Positions 47,163 through 61,195 are shown, counted from the stretch's first letter. The stretch: 64,000 bases of DNA from Sulfobacillus thermosulfidooxidans (GCF_001280565.1 NZ_LGRO01000002.1:543460-607459); one strand, 5' to 3'. Notes: generated from the sequence alone by a model not told the origin. Numbers and translations: made by a program.

Positions 47163-47934
47163 CAATTGGACACTGTCTTCATCCTTCGTTAAGAGCACGG
47201 CCAGAGATATTTTTGCAACACCGGATCGCATTTAAGCCACGGATAATCGGTTTGTAGGTCAACCCGTTGCCACGTCCCTTGATGTCGCCAGAGTTGCGAC
47301 AAAGCTAACCAATCTTTGGCCGGCGCTTTCCCAATTAATTGGGGTTGGTGCGATAATCCAGCCAATACCGTAATCGCTTGCCCGTTTTCTGGCCACTCAA
47401 CATCATCGCACGCTTTATCCATCCACTGGCATAAGACCTTCCACTGCATTGCGCCCAACTTCTTGGCCAAATTTTCAGATATAGACCAAACGGGACCCGC
47501 ATGAAGGGCCGGTTTTTCTTGATGGTCCAACCACAGCATACGTCGAAACAATTGGGAATTATGCATGCCATATTCCTTATCAACCAAAACACACCATAAT
47601 GCATCGGTTGGTGTAGGAGCCAACAAGAAAATGGCGGGATCGAGACTCATGGGAAGAACCTCGATACCATGGCTCGCCACACTCTGCCCAAGCTTCCAAC
47701 TGTGTAGCACTCTGGCATGCCGTTGGCCATTGGTTTGACGCCGAAGAATCTTATTACCCTGTGCCCATAACGTGAGGAGCTGAGCATATTGTCTCTGAGG
47801 ATCCAAAGTATTCGCCGCTTTCTTTGTTTCCTGCACGTTGATCGCTGTGACGGGCTCTCGCGCGTCACTCCCGATGTTTCATGCATATAGCTCAGTAACT
47901 CGACCTAAGTTTCCTTAAGCCGCGGGCCGCTTTG
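47163..47934 (-). other. Group I self-splicing intron in radA
   Basis: Removing these 772 nt joins GGGT to CGCT and restores KEG-S-LAGPR in frame. Intron nt 4-11 (AGCGGCCC) pair with both exons: GCCC with the 5' exon GGGU (U.G at the splice site, P1) and AGCG with the 3' exon CGCU (P10). The intron ends in G. By eye I also find P2 (nt 13-34, nine pairs, GAAA loop), P3 (40-50 with 146-155, one bulge), P4 (60-63/91-94), P5 (67-72/83-88), P6 (109-113/127-131) and P7 (UC[A]GAGAC at 137-144 with GUCUCGA at 289-295, bulged A as usual). P3 and P7 interleave in pseudoknot order. P8 and P9 are not well resolved, and J8/7 does not match the usual AAGAUA. Confidence 0.82.
47189..47836 (-). CDS. Unknown protein encoded in the radA intron
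   Basis: An open frame of 215 codons from GTG (47836), or 153 codons from the ATG at 47650 just at P7'. The longer form would overlap the intron core (P6-P8). The product is unusually rich in tryptophan (about 13) and glutamine. I see no LAGLIDADG, GIY-YIG, HNH or His-Cys box motif, so a homing endonuclease is suggested only by position. There is no obvious ribosome-binding site. It is in the radA exon-1 frame but separated by TAA (47915) and TGA. Confidence 0.55.
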   Translation of the reverse strand: MQETKKAANTLDPQRQYAQLLTLWAQGNKILRRQTNGQRHARVLHSWKLGQSVASHGIEVLPMSLDPAIFLLAPTPTDALWCVLVDKEYGMHNSQLFRRMLWLDHQEKPALHAGPVWSISENLAKKLGAMQWKVLCQWMDKACDDVEWPENGQAITVLAGLSHQPQLIGKAPAKDWLALSQLWRHQGTWQRVDLQTDYPWLKCDPVLQKYLWPCS

Positions 47935-48583
47935 ACCCTTCTTTATTCACATGACCCACCAAAAAAATCGGACAGGCTTCTTTAGCCAATCGCATTAAGC
48001 GAGCGGCAATTCCCCGAACTTGTCCCACACTTCCCGGTGCAGACTCGATCTCGGGATCATAAACCGTTTGCAACGAATCCACGACCACCAATTGCCATTT
48101 CTGCGCCCGGATCGCCTGTTCAATACGCTCAATATTGCCTTCAGCCATAATATATAGACTATCAGGCAAATCCCCCAAACGCTGGGCGCGAATGCGGGTC
48201 TGACCTTGAGATTCTTCCGCCGTAATATAGAGGACAGGTCCCTCTCGACTTACAAATGAGGCGATTTGAAGCAGCAATGTCGATTTGCCAATGCCCGGAT
48301 CGCCACCGAGCAAGAAATATCCATTGGGCACCATGCCTCCACCCAATACGCGGTCGACTTCGGCAATGCCAGTGGAGATCCGTTGAACATGCTCGGACTG
48401 CACGGCCCCGATGGGGATGGGGCCGTCGCCAGTGGCAAGGGACGATGGTTTAGAATTTTTGGTGACAATCTCCTGTTCCATCGTGTTATATCCCCCACAG
48501 CCGGGACAACGGCCTAACCACCGGGCAGAAGTCGTTGCACATACTTGACATATATAGCGCGTCTGTTCCCGAATTCCGTCCAC
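47935..48583 (-). CDS. radA: RadA, N-terminal exon
   Basis: The 5' part of radA (Sms), a RecA-like helicase for branch migration in recombination. It has the zinc finger CQVCATTSARWLGRCPGCGG, Walker A GGDPGIGKSTLL, Walker B region LVVVDSLQT, and ends at LVGHVNKEG before the insert. Without splicing it reads six codons into the intron and stops at 47915. The GTG at 48583 overlaps the Shine-Dalgarno AGGAGG itself; the ATT at 48574 is at ideal distance and may be the true start. Confidence 0.88.
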
Positions 48584-48606
48584 CTCCTAATGACAGCCTG
48601 AAGGCG

Positions 48607-51066
48607 TCATGATTGCTTCATTACTGGATCATTTTCCGGTATCTGGGAAAAAGTCAATTGCCCGTCTTCCGCATCAACTAAAATATGGGCGCCTTCAGCA
48701 AACTTCCCTGCTAAGATATCCTCAGCCAATTGATCTTCGACGAGTCGCTGGATGGCCCGGCGAAGTGGGCGGGCACCAAAGACCGGATCATAGCCGGATT
48801 TCGCAATCACCAGTTTCGCGGCATCGGTCACCGACAGCTCGTAACCATTTTGGCGAATCCGGTCTTCCACTTCTTTGAGCATGATACCAACAATTTCCGC
48901 CAATTGTTCTGCCGACAATTCATGGAAGACAATGATTTCATCGACCCGGTTGATAAATTCCGGCCGGAAGGTGTGCTTGACTTCATCCATCAACCGGTCT
49001 TTCATTTCCCGGTAATGACTGTCGTCCGATTCCCGCCGGAACCCAATAGTGTTCTGACGCTTGATTAAATCCGCACCAACATTGGACGTCATGATAATCA
49101 CCGTGTTCCGGAAATCGACCGTGCGTCCTTTCGCCTCGGTTAAACGGCCCTCTTCGAGAACCTGCAACAAAATGTTGAAGACTTCCGGATGCGCCTTTTC
49201 AATCTCATCCAATAAGACGACGGAATAAGGGTGACGACGCACAGCTTCCGTCAACTGACCGCCTTCTTCATATCCCACATATCCGGGAGGGGCCCCCATT
49301 AACCGAGAAACCGCATGACGTTCCATGTATTCGGACATGTCGATGGTCACCATCGCCTCTTCATCACCAAATAGCGAGGACGCCAAGGCTTTGGCCAATT
49401 CCGATTTTCCAACTCCGGTCGGGCCTAGAAATAAGAACGATCCAATGGGACGTCGGGGATTTTTCAACCCAGCCCGTGCCCGGCGAATGGCACGACTCAC
49501 GGCTTTAACCGCTTCGTCCTGGCCCACTACCCGTGCATGTAATTCGTCCTCTAATTTGAGGAGGCGTTCAGATTCTTCGCCCTTGAGTTTTTCTACCGGA
49601 ATTCCAGTCCACGACGACACAATATGGGCAATATCCTCCGGAGTGACATTAATCGCTTCTTTCCCTTGGCGACTATGCCATTCCTGGGTTTCCCGGTCGA
49701 GTTCTTCTCGCAGCTTTTGTTCTTCATCACGCATTTGCGCCGCTTTTTCAAATTCCTGGGCTTGCACCGCGGCTTCCTTTTCCTTGCGAATCTCCTCCAA
49801 CTTTTCAGCCAGATCCTTCAGATCGGGTGGCGCAACATAGCTTTTGAGCCGGACCCGTGATGCCGCTTCATCAATTAAGTCAATGGCTTTATCCGGTAAA
49901 AAGCGATCTGAAACATAACGGTCGGACAAACGCACCGCAGCTTCTAAAGCCTCATCGGTAATATTGACACGATGATGCGCTTCATAACGATCACGAAGTC
50001 CCTTGAGAATTTGCAAGGCTTCATCTGCTGACGGCTCTTCGACCATGATCGGCTGAAACCGTCGTTCTAGAGCCGGGTCCCGCTCCACATATTTCCGATA
50101 TTCGTCTAGCGTCGTGGCTCCAATTGCCTGCAACTCGCCGCGGGCTAAGGCCGGTTTTAAAATGTTGGCAGCATCTATCGCGCCCTCAGCTGCTCCAGCG
50201 CCTACAATCGTATGCATCTCATCAATGAACAAAATCACGTTCTTGGCTTCACGTATTTCGTTCATCGCTCTTTTAAGACGATCCTCAAATTCTCCTCGAT
50301 ATTTGGATCCCGCCAGCATCGCTCCTAAGTCCAGCGCCACTACACGGCGGTCTTTTAAAATCTCAGGCACTTTGTTTTCCACAATACGCTCGGCTAAACC
50401 TTCTACTACAGCCGTTTTTCCAACACCGGGTTCTCCAATGAGCACAGGATTGTTCTTGGTTCTTCGGCTTAGAATTTGAATCACTCGTTCGGCTTCTTTA
50501 TCACGGCCAATAACCGGATCCAATTTCCCTTCCCGAGCCATTTGTGTTAAATCCCGGCCATAGAGATCCAATGTCGGCGTATTCACCGCTTGCGGCTGTT
50601 CGGGCGCTCCCCCAGCCGGAACTTGTCCGCCAGCGGCATTATGCAATAACTGATGACGCACTTTGTTTAAATCGGCTCCTGCCGCCAACAATACTTGGGC
50701 TGCAACTCCTTCACCTTCGCGAATCAAACCCAGCAAGAGATGTTCAGGTCCAATATAATTTTGATTTAAAGCCCGCGCTTCTTGACCAGCTAACTCCAAC
50801 ACCACTTTCTTGGCACGTGGCGTAAAGGTTACTTCCTCATTGGGACCAATAGCAGGACCACGCCCAGTTGCTTTTAAGACTTCCGCACGAACGGTTTCCA
50901 AGTCCAAACCTATCGACTGAAGGACTTTTGCCGGTAAGGAATTGGTTTCCCGTATGAGGCCCAAAAGTAGATGTTCCGTACCAACAAAATTATGGCCCAT
51001 CCGTCGTGCTTCATCTTGTGCATGAATAACTACGCGACGAGCTTTTTCCGTGAATTGTCCAAACAT
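48607..51066 (-). CDS. clpC: ATP-dependent Clp protease ATP-binding subunit ClpC
   Basis: An 819-residue HSP100 unfoldase. Two N-terminal Clp-N repeats ([20 protein letters not shown]), AAA-1 with [15 protein letters not shown], the UVR/M-domain insertion near residues 420-470 and AAA-2 with [15 protein letters not shown] are all present. The ATG at 51066 follows AAGGAGA. It partners ClpP and is regulated with McsA/McsB and CtsR, which are directly upstream. Confidence 0.96.
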   Translation of the reverse strand: MFGQFTEKARRVVIHAQDEARRMGHNFVGTEHLLLGLIRETNSLPAKVLQSIGLDLETVRAEVLKATGRGPAIGPNEEVTFTPRAKKVVLELAGQEARALNQNYIGPEHLLLGLIREGEGVAAQVLLAAGADLNKVRHQLLHNAAGGQVPAGGAPEQPQAVNTPTLDLYGRDLTQMAREGKLDPVIGRDKEAERVIQILSRRTKNNPVLIGEPGVGKTAVVEGLAERIVENKVPEILKDRRVVALDLGAMLAGSKYRGEFEDRLKRAMNEIREAKNVILFIDEMHTIVGAGAAEGAIDAANILKPALARGELQAIGATTLDEYRKYVERDPALERRFQPIMVEEPSADEALQILKGLRDRYEAHHRVNITDEALEAAVRLSDRYVSDRFLPDKAIDLIDEAASRVRLKSYVAPPDLKDLAEKLEEIRKEKEAAVQAQEFEKAAQMRDEEQKLREELDRETQEWHSRQGKEAINVTPEDIAHIVSSWTGIPVEKLKGEESERLLKLEDELHARVVGQDEAVKAVSRAIRRARAGLKNPRRPIGSFLFLGPTGVGKSELAKALASSLFGDEEAMVTIDMSEYMERHAVSRLMGAPPGYVGYEEGGQLTEAVRRHPYSVVLLDEIEKAHPEVFNILLQVLEEGRLTEAKGRTVDFRNTVIIMTSNVGADLIKRQNTIGFRRESDDSHYREMKDRLMDEVKHTFRPEFINRVDEIIVFHELSAEQLAEIVGIMLKEVEDRIRQNGYELSVTDAAKLVIAKSGYDPVFGARPLRRAIQRLVEDQLAEDILAGKFAEGAHILVDAEDGQLTFSQIPENDPVMKQS

Positions 51067-51127
51067 CAGCATTCTCCTTCCCCATTAAAACCTGTGTCCC
51101 CTCTACCTATCCTCCCACGGAAAGTGC

Positions 51128-52174
51128 TTAGACAGACTGGACTTCTTCCCGCAATCTTTCACGTAAAAATTGAGCCCGAATCTGATCACGTTCCGCGGCG
51201 TTTAATTCATGACCGGTTTGCGATTGCAAAAATCCCGGTCGGGTAAACAACGTCAACTGTGTAAATGTGCTTTTTGTTTTGGGCAATAAACCCAAATCCT
51301 GTCCCAATTTGACTTCAGATAATAAGCGGAGCGCTTCTTCAGAGGTCATAATATGAGCATGTGTCAAAAGCCCCCATGCTCTGTCCACGCGGTCCGCCAA
51401 CATCACTCCCGCATTGTGCTGCAAATATTGACGCGCATGACGCTCACGTCCCACAATTTGCTGCGTCACCGTTGCCAAGTTGTGAATAAATTCTTCTTCA
51501 CTTAACCCTAATGAGACCTGGTTGGAAATTTGAAAAATGTTGCCTACAGCATCGGAACCTTCCCCGTACAAACCGCGAACCACCATGCCAATTTGAGCTA
51601 ATGTCGTAAAGACTTGAGAAGCTTGACGCGTTAAGACGAGAGCTGGTAAATGCACCATAACCGACGCACGCATTGCCGTTCCGATATTCGTAGGGCAGGC
51701 CGTTAAGTAACCGGAATGACTATCATAAGCGTAATCCAAACGACGTTCCAGCGCATCATCCAATTGATTCGCCACGGTCCAGGCTTCTTCGAGCTGCAAA
51801 CCGGATAACAGGATTTGAATGCGCAAATGATCTTCCTCATTTACCATAATACTAATACTTTCCCGCTCATCAATGGCGATTGCACGGTACTTAACCGGTT
51901 CTTCGATAAATGCGGGACTGATCAAGTGCTTTTCCACCAAAACCTGCCGGTCAATTGGGCTGAGATGATCGAGCCGCTCGAAATGCATTTGCCACGTCCT
52001 ACTTAAATCATTCACGGCTTGTTCAACTTGATGGAGCATTTTTTCAGCGACATCATCCGTCAGCCGGTTAGGAAATACCGTATCCTTCAGATTGCGTGCC
52101 AATCGAATGCGACTTGACAGGACAATATCAGCATCTGGCCCTTTCGCCTGCATCCATGCGCTAAAGGGATCCAT
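51128..52174 (-). CDS. mcsB: Protein-arginine kinase McsB
   Basis: A phosphagen-kinase-fold enzyme of 348 residues that phosphorylates arginine on proteins and tags them for ClpCP. Motifs include LSSRIRLARNL, the phosphagen-kinase cysteine loop LTACPTNIGTAMRAS and VRGLYGEGSDAVGNIFQISN. The ATG at 52174 is within the end of mcsA (14-base overlap) behind GGGGGG, so translation is coupled. Confidence 0.95.
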   Translation of the reverse strand: MDPFSAWMQAKGPDADIVLSSRIRLARNLKDTVFPNRLTDDVAEKMLHQVEQAVNDLSRTWQMHFERLDHLSPIDRQVLVEKHLISPAFIEEPVKYRAIAIDERESISIMVNEEDHLRIQILLSGLQLEEAWTVANQLDDALERRLDYAYDSHSGYLTACPTNIGTAMRASVMVHLPALVLTRQASQVFTTLAQIGMVVRGLYGEGSDAVGNIFQISNQVSLGLSEEEFIHNLATVTQQIVGRERHARQYLQHNAGVMLADRVDRAWGLLTHAHIMTSEEALRLLSEVKLGQDLGLLPKTKSTFTQLTLFTRPGFLQSQTGHELNAAERDQIRAQFLRERLREEVQSV

Positions 52175-52730
52175 GATTTGACCCCCCGGAGGCATGCTGC
52201 TGTTCCAGAGCACGAATCTCGTCTCGCCATTTGGCGGCCTCTTCAAATGCTTCCCGAGCAATGGCGTCTCGCATCTTAGTTCGTAATTCTTCTAATGTGC
52301 GTTGTTGTAGGATATCTTGACCGCCTCGCTTAGGTACTTTACCGTGATGCTCAACACTGCCATGTAAGCGTTTGACTAACGGCTCTAATTCCTCATGAAA
52401 TGCCTCATAACAGTGGTCACAACCGAGCCGCCCTGTCTCGGCAAATTGTTGATATGAATAGCCACACACAGGACATGTCTTGTCTATCACGGCTTGAGGA
52501 CGCTGGCCCGTGGGAGTAGCACCTATCAATCCCCCGAGCACATGTTGGATTGTGAACTGGGGCACCAGCATAAAATGATAGGCGCCCTCTTGGCGAGCAC
52601 AGTCCTCACAAAGAAACCGATCAAATTTTTCGCCATTCACGACAGTACTCATGTGCACCGAAGCAGGGCGGCTTTCACACCGTTGACACAATTGCACACG
52701 ATCCTGACGAGGCTCTGAATTTTGTTCCAT
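52161..52730 (-). CDS. mcsA: McsA, zinc-binding activator of McsB
   Basis: A 189-residue protein with four CxxC zinc motifs (CQRC, CEDC, CPVC, CDHC) and a C-terminal UVR motif (LRTKMRDAIAREAFEEAAKWRDEIRAL, quoted as AIAREAFEEAAKWRDEIRAL). McsA activates McsB and modulates CtsR. One base separates its start from the ctsR stop. Confidence 0.93.
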   Translation of the reverse strand: MEQNSEPRQDRVQLCQRCESRPASVHMSTVVNGEKFDRFLCEDCARQEGAYHFMLVPQFTIQHVLGGLIGATPTGQRPQAVIDKTCPVCGYSYQQFAETGRLGCDHCYEAFHEELEPLVKRLHGSVEHHGKVPKRGGQDILQQRTLEELRTKMRDAIAREAFEEAAKWRDEIRALEQQHASGGSNHGSL

Positions 52731-52731
52731 G

Positions 52732-53196
52732 TCAATTCGCCTCCTTCGGGCGGAGCAGCATCGTCAACATGGCCTGAAGAATCCTGGCTCTTAGACGATC
52801 TCTTTCCGGAAGCCCAATATTCAAGACATCGCGACGCATGGCTGCGGAAAGTAGTGCTCGCTCCCGATCTGTAATATGTTCTGCCTCGTATAGCCGCTCA
52901 ATAATACTTAACGCGCGCGTTTGATCAATACTTTCTAATCCTGAAATCGCCTCAATGATTTCTTGAGATTCGGTTACGAGTTGCAGAACCTTAATGCCTC
53001 CTCCCCCTCCCCGTCGCCCTTCTACTAGATAGCCACGTTCAGGGGTAAAACGCGTCATCAATACATACGTAATTTGTGACGGCACACAATCAAAACGCCC
53101 CGCCAGATCTGCTCGTTGAATTTCAATCACACCATCTTCTGATTGTGCTAAAAGATGGCGAATGTATGCTTCAATCTCATCACTAATACTGGCCAT
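52732..53196 (-). CDS. ctsR: Transcriptional repressor CtsR
   Basis: CtsR (154 residues) is the heat-shock repressor of clp genes. It opens with SISDEIEAYIRHLLAQS and has the winged-helix wing GYLVEGRRGGGGGIKV, whose glycine-rich tip acts as the temperature sensor in other species. It heads ctsR-mcsA-mcsB-clpC. I could not find a clean tandem AGTCAAA operator in the 240-base upstream region, only two imperfect heptads overlapping the start. Confidence 0.94.
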   Translation of the reverse strand: MASISDEIEAYIRHLLAQSEDGVIEIQRADLAGRFDCVPSQITYVLMTRFTPERGYLVEGRRGGGGGIKVLQLVTESQEIIEAISGLESIDQTRALSIIERLYEAEHITDRERALLSAAMRRDVLNIGLPERDRLRARILQAMLTMLLRPKEAN

Positions 53197-53438
53197 TTGA
53201 CTCCCCTCTTGATTGACTTTGCCTTTTATTGCTCTTTAATTGTAGTATATCAGGTCTGTCAAGCACCAGCTTAGCATGTCACGTACGCACATAATACCAT
53301 ACCCAAATTCTTGGCAACACTTCTGAGAACAAGAAAATCTGGAAATCGCTTTCACCTCTTCTTAGTTTCTTCCATAGTGTGATATTGCCTAAGGCTAACA
53401 AAGAAAACATCTACTAAGAAACTTGAGGTGATGCGCAA

Positions 53439-54770
53439 ATGACTCCCGACAATGTTTCCCCGTCAGTTTCTCATGAACATCAACACCGAGCCCTTGATCG
53501 TTTAGCCGTTCATCAGGCTCGCCTGCAACACAAGCCAGCGCGCCTATTATGGCTCCTCATCGGCCCGGGAATTCTCGTTATGCTAGGTGAAAATGATGCT
53601 CCCAGTATGTTATCTTATGCGGCGACCGGTTCCCAATTTGGTATAGGTTTTTTTCTCCCCTTTGTTCTTTTGACCTTTGCCATGGCATTTGTGGCTCAAG
53701 AAATCACTGTGCGTCTTGGCGCAGCCAGTCAAGCAGGGCATGCAGAGCTGATATACCGTCGGTTTGGACGATTCTGGGGCAATTTTGCCATGATTGACCT
53801 GCTCTTTACGAATTTTCTCACGCTAGTTACGGAATTTGTCGGGATTGTCGCAGGTGCTGGGTATTTTGGGATACCGGCCTGGGTTGCGGTCTTATGTGGC
53901 ATTGCCGTGGTAAGTACCGCAGTAATTGTACGGCGTTATTGGTCGTGGGAGCGTTTTGTGCTCATCCTTGCGCTATTCAATCTGGTTTTTATCCCGGTCG
54001 CCATCTTAAGCCATCCCAATTGGGGCCAGGTAGGTCGATCATTTTTAACATGGCATCCTTTGGTTGGTGGGTTTAATACCAATACGTTAGTGATTTTGCT
54101 ATCAGATATCGGGGCCACAATTACACCTTGGATGCTCTTTTTTCAACAAGGAGCTGTCAGTGACAAGGGACTCACTGTCGCCGACATTCGTCACGGACGC
54201 ATTGATACAGCGCTGGGCGCATTATTCGCGGCCCTAGCAGCAATTGCCTGTATCATTGCCACAACGCCGTTATTTATTCATCACATGAATGCCAGTCAGT
54301 TTGGTGCCGCCCAGTTCGCGCAAGCCTTAACCCCATATGTCGGCCACATTGGCGGATCCCTTTTTGCCTTAGGTGTTCTAGAAGCCGGTTTAGTTGCGGC
54401 GACCACCATTTCGACCTCATCGGCCTATGCCTTCGGCGAAGTCGCCCGTCAAGCCCATAGTCTCAATCGTTCCTTTCATGAAGCCAAGGGATTTTACCTC
54501 GTATTGATTGGGGTGGCAGCATTGGCCGGATCGCTGGTGTTAATTCCCGGTTTTCCCTTAGAAATGGTTGTGATTATGGTCAATGTTATCGCGGTGCTAA
54601 CCATGCCGCCCGCCATTGGATTCTTATTAATTTTAGCCAACGATAAAGACATTATGGGTGCTCACCGCAGCACGTGGTGGCTTAATGCTTTAGGTTTAGC
54701 GGTTGGTATTTTCGTCTCGCTTGCGGGCATGATTTATGCCGTCTCTGTCATTTTTCCGCAATGGTTTTAA
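53439..54770 (+). CDS. Nramp-related divalent metal transporter with altered metal site
   Basis: A 443-residue protein with about 11 membrane helices of the Nramp (LeuT) fold. In helix 1 the canonical DPGN is replaced by GENDAPSM, and in helix 6 the canonical MPHN is replaced by TPWM (segment GATITPWMLFFQQGA). The usual metal-binding Asp-Asn-Met set is therefore changed, as in Nramp-related groups that do not carry Mn2+/Fe2+. The substrate is not predictable. It is divergent from ctsR. Confidence 0.82.
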   Translation: MTPDNVSPSVSHEHQHRALDRLAVHQARLQHKPARLLWLLIGPGILVMLGENDAPSMLSYAATGSQFGIGFFLPFVLLTFAMAFVAQEITVRLGAASQAGHAELIYRRFGRFWGNFAMIDLLFTNFLTLVTEFVGIVAGAGYFGIPAWVAVLCGIAVVSTAVIVRRYWSWERFVLILALFNLVFIPVAILSHPNWGQVGRSFLTWHPLVGGFNTNTLVILLSDIGATITPWMLFFQQGAVSDKGLTVADIRHGRIDTALGALFAALAAIACIIATTPLFIHHMNASQFGAAQFAQALTPYVGHIGGSLFALGVLEAGLVAATTISTSSAYAFGEVARQAHSLNRSFHEAKGFYLVLIGVAALAGSLVLIPGFPLEMVVIMVNVIAVLTMPPAIGFLLILANDKDIMGAHRSTWWLNALGLAVGIFVSLAGMIYAVSVIFPQWF

Positions 54771-54851
54771 TCCCCTCATCACGACAATGATGTTCCCATA
54801 AAAACTCTCTCATTGACATCGTCATATGAGGATATAAGGAGGAGATTATTG

Positions 54852-55061
54852 ATGAATTCCGCACAATTGACCTCAGGGACAAAAGACACATTACCCATTG
54901 ACAGGTTGTTAGAAGACCACAACAAGGCAAGGCAACACATTGAAGAATTGGGTTTGCTCCCTTTATCTCCCGCCTTAAAAGGCACAATTTGGGGATTACG
55001 GATTTACGTCCTGTTTATGATTGTCGTCGTGGTGATGAATGTTATTCAGAACATGCATTAG
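54852..55061 (+). CDS. Small C-terminally anchored membrane protein
   Basis: A 69-residue product with a charged N-terminal half (PIDRLLEDHNKARQHIEEL) and one C-terminal membrane helix (IYVLFMIVVVVMNVIQ). AAGGAGG precedes the ATG. It follows the Nramp-like gene by about 80 bases and is closed by a strong terminator; it may be co-expressed. Family unknown. Confidence 0.6.
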   Translation: MNSAQLTSGTKDTLPIDRLLEDHNKARQHIEELGLLPLSPALKGTIWGLRIYVLFMIVVVVMNVIQNMH

Positions 55062-55076
55062 ACTGTCGCCCACCGC

Positions 55077-55112
55077 AAAAGGGTCTTGGGTACAAACCCA
55101 AGACCCTTTTTT
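55077..55112. terminator. Bidirectional terminator
   Basis: AAAAGGGTCTTGGG / CCCAAGACCCTTTTTT with a 6-base loop lies between the small membrane gene (plus) and the metallo-beta-lactamase gene (minus), with A and T runs on both sides. Confidence 0.92.
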
Positions 55113-55122
55113 ACATGCCATC

Positions 55123-56421
55123 TTAACCGATGGGGTAACGACGACCGTATTCCGGCACAATGCGGATGGTCGGGGGTTCCGGCAATAAAAGTTCGGGGGC
55201 ATGCGTGTGCAACGGATAAACAATGTTGGGTCGAATCCATTCAACGATCTTGTGGATGGCTTCAGGACTTCCGTGACCCCGTGTCCCCAGTGTGCGAAGC
55301 GGTATATGATAACGCTGTAACCAATGTTGCAACGAACGACCCGCGGGTGACGTTAACTTAGGATCGCCATCGGCCTGGATAAATACACTCTCTTTCCCAA
55401 CAGGTAAATCCATTACCCATGGAATATCTCGTGGCCACATCTGAATGATATAACGTTCAGGATGCGCTTGAATTTTTTTTAGCTGCGCTGGACTATAATC
55501 CATTCGCCATACCTTAAGTCCATAGGCTTCTAAAAAGGTTGCAAATTCTTTGGACCATAAGATTTGGCGACCGAATTTTTCGGCAATGCGCATAAACGAT
55601 TCAATCCGTTCAATATTGCGTGGGCGCAATGTGATTAGCATTAATCCACGCGTATGTTCAACAATATCCGTGAATGTCTTGTCGACTTGCTCTTCAGTAA
55701 CCGGATGTTCGGTATCCCGCGTCTTGTTTCCCAAGGTTGTGCCTTCAATGACTAAAACTTCCGATCCATATGCTGCCTCAGCAAATCGTTTCACCCATTC
55801 TGGATGACGACCATGCAAACGAATATCTCCTGTGTAGGCGACGCGTCCACTCGCTGTCTCAACGATATACCCCGATGCCCCCGGAACATCATGGTCGACA
55901 AGATATCGTGTTATCTGAAAAGGACCGAATTCCACTGGGTGAGCTTCTTCCATAGGAATAATATGAGGAGGAGATCCTTCTAACATCACTTGTTCAGCAA
56001 AAATTAATTCAAAACTGGGATCCTTTTTCGCCGCTTCACCAACAACTGTTAAGGCATGACGAACTCGAGCTGTCTCCGGAGCCGCATAAATTGGAATGTT
56101 TGGATCAATCCATCCTGTTAAGCCAATATGGTCGACATGCGAATGGGTAATAAATACTGCCGTTTTACCATCACTATTTCCCGCCAAACCTGTCCCGGCA
56201 ACCGCATCTCTGCGAAACAAATGAGGAATCCAGGGAGCATCCCCTACCTTTAACCGATCATGTAATTCTTGTCCCGGTCGTGGACTGACCGGATGATGAT
56301 AGAGATCGGTTTGAGGTCGATCTAGTCCCATATCTAAAAGGACGCGCCAACCTTGATCTTCGATTAAAACTTTACTAGAGCCGGTAATGCCGACACCACC
56401 CCAGAAACTCACGGTTGCCAT
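55123..56421 (-). CDS. Metallo-beta-lactamase-fold hydrolase with beta-CASP-like region
   Basis: A 432-residue protein. The metal motif THSHVDHIGL (HxHxDH) and the downstream His and Asp segments (VDHDVPGASGYIVE, YTGDIRLHG) indicate an active di-metal site. The middle part resembles the beta-CASP domain of RNase J/CPSF-type nucleases, and GTRGHGSPEAIHKIVEWI resembles their third histidine motif. It is shorter than RNase J. The ATG at 56421 follows GGGAGAGG. RNA processing is a possible role. Confidence 0.75.
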   Translation of the reverse strand: MATVSFWGGVGITGSSKVLIEDQGWRVLLDMGLDRPQTDLYHHPVSPRPGQELHDRLKVGDAPWIPHLFRRDAVAGTGLAGNSDGKTAVFITHSHVDHIGLTGWIDPNIPIYAAPETARVRHALTVVGEAAKKDPSFELIFAEQVMLEGSPPHIIPMEEAHPVEFGPFQITRYLVDHDVPGASGYIVETASGRVAYTGDIRLHGRHPEWVKRFAEAAYGSEVLVIEGTTLGNKTRDTEHPVTEEQVDKTFTDIVEHTRGLMLITLRPRNIERIESFMRIAEKFGRQILWSKEFATFLEAYGLKVWRMDYSPAQLKKIQAHPERYIIQMWPRDIPWVMDLPVGKESVFIQADGDPKLTSPAGRSLQHWLQRYHIPLRTLGTRGHGSPEAIHKIVEWIRPNIVYPLHTHAPELLLPEPPTIRIVPEYGRRYPIG

Positions 56422-56494
56422 AAAATTCCTCTCCCTCTTTACCTTGTGCTCATTGTAGCATATACCCCAATTATCTCTTATTGGCTCAGGGTAT

Positions 56495-56528
56495 ACAAAA
56501 AAGCTCTCCCTGTTCTCAGAGAGAGCTA
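56495..56528 (-). terminator. Terminator of the rRNA operon
   Basis: AGCTCTCTC / GGAGAGCT hairpin followed by six T residues on the minus strand, about 10 bases after the 5S gene. Confidence 0.85.
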
Positions 56529-56536
56529 CAAAGAAT

Positions 56537-56655
56537 CTGTCGGCACGACTGGGCCTCCCAGATCCCGACGGATCCAGTACCACCAGCGGCGGCGTGGGGG
56601 ACGACCGTGTGCGAGATGGGAACGGGTCAACACACGCCACCTGAGGCACCGACAA
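56537..56655 (-). rRNA. rrf: 5S ribosomal RNA
   Basis: 119 nt with the terminal stem TGTCGGTGC/GTGCCGACA and the conserved loop region CCCGTTCCCATCTCG. It is the last gene of the 16S-23S-5S operon. Ends are set by the terminal stem and may be off by a few bases. Confidence 0.93.
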
Positions 56656-56691
56656 GCGTAGAGAGTCTTCCGGACCCTCACAACTTCACAG

Positions 56692-59590
<2,899 letters not shown>

Positions 59591-59600
59591 CTCCTGTAAA

Positions 59601-61195
<1,595 letters not shown>

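Noticed and set aside
47163..47188. AAGACAGTGTCC near the intron 3' end as the S (P7') element
   Set aside because: It resembles the consensus S, but no upstream partner pairs with it well and it would leave five bases for everything after P7. The GUCUCGA at nt 289-295 pairs with the R region over seven bases with the canonical bulge.
47189..47836. LAGLIDADG motif in the intron ORF (VLAGLSHQP)
   Set aside because: Only the first four residues agree; the acidic catalytic residue and second motif are absent.
46453..48583. Intein in RadA
   Set aside because: The insert contains in-frame stops directly after the N-terminal part, and the C-terminal part is in another frame, so no continuous precursor protein can form. 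There is no terminal His-Asn and no Cys or Ser pair at intein ends.
53170..53260. CtsR operator upstream of ctsR
   Set aside because: Two AGTCAA-type heptads exist, but they are nine bases apart and overlap the start codon; the known operator is a tandem with three-base spacing.
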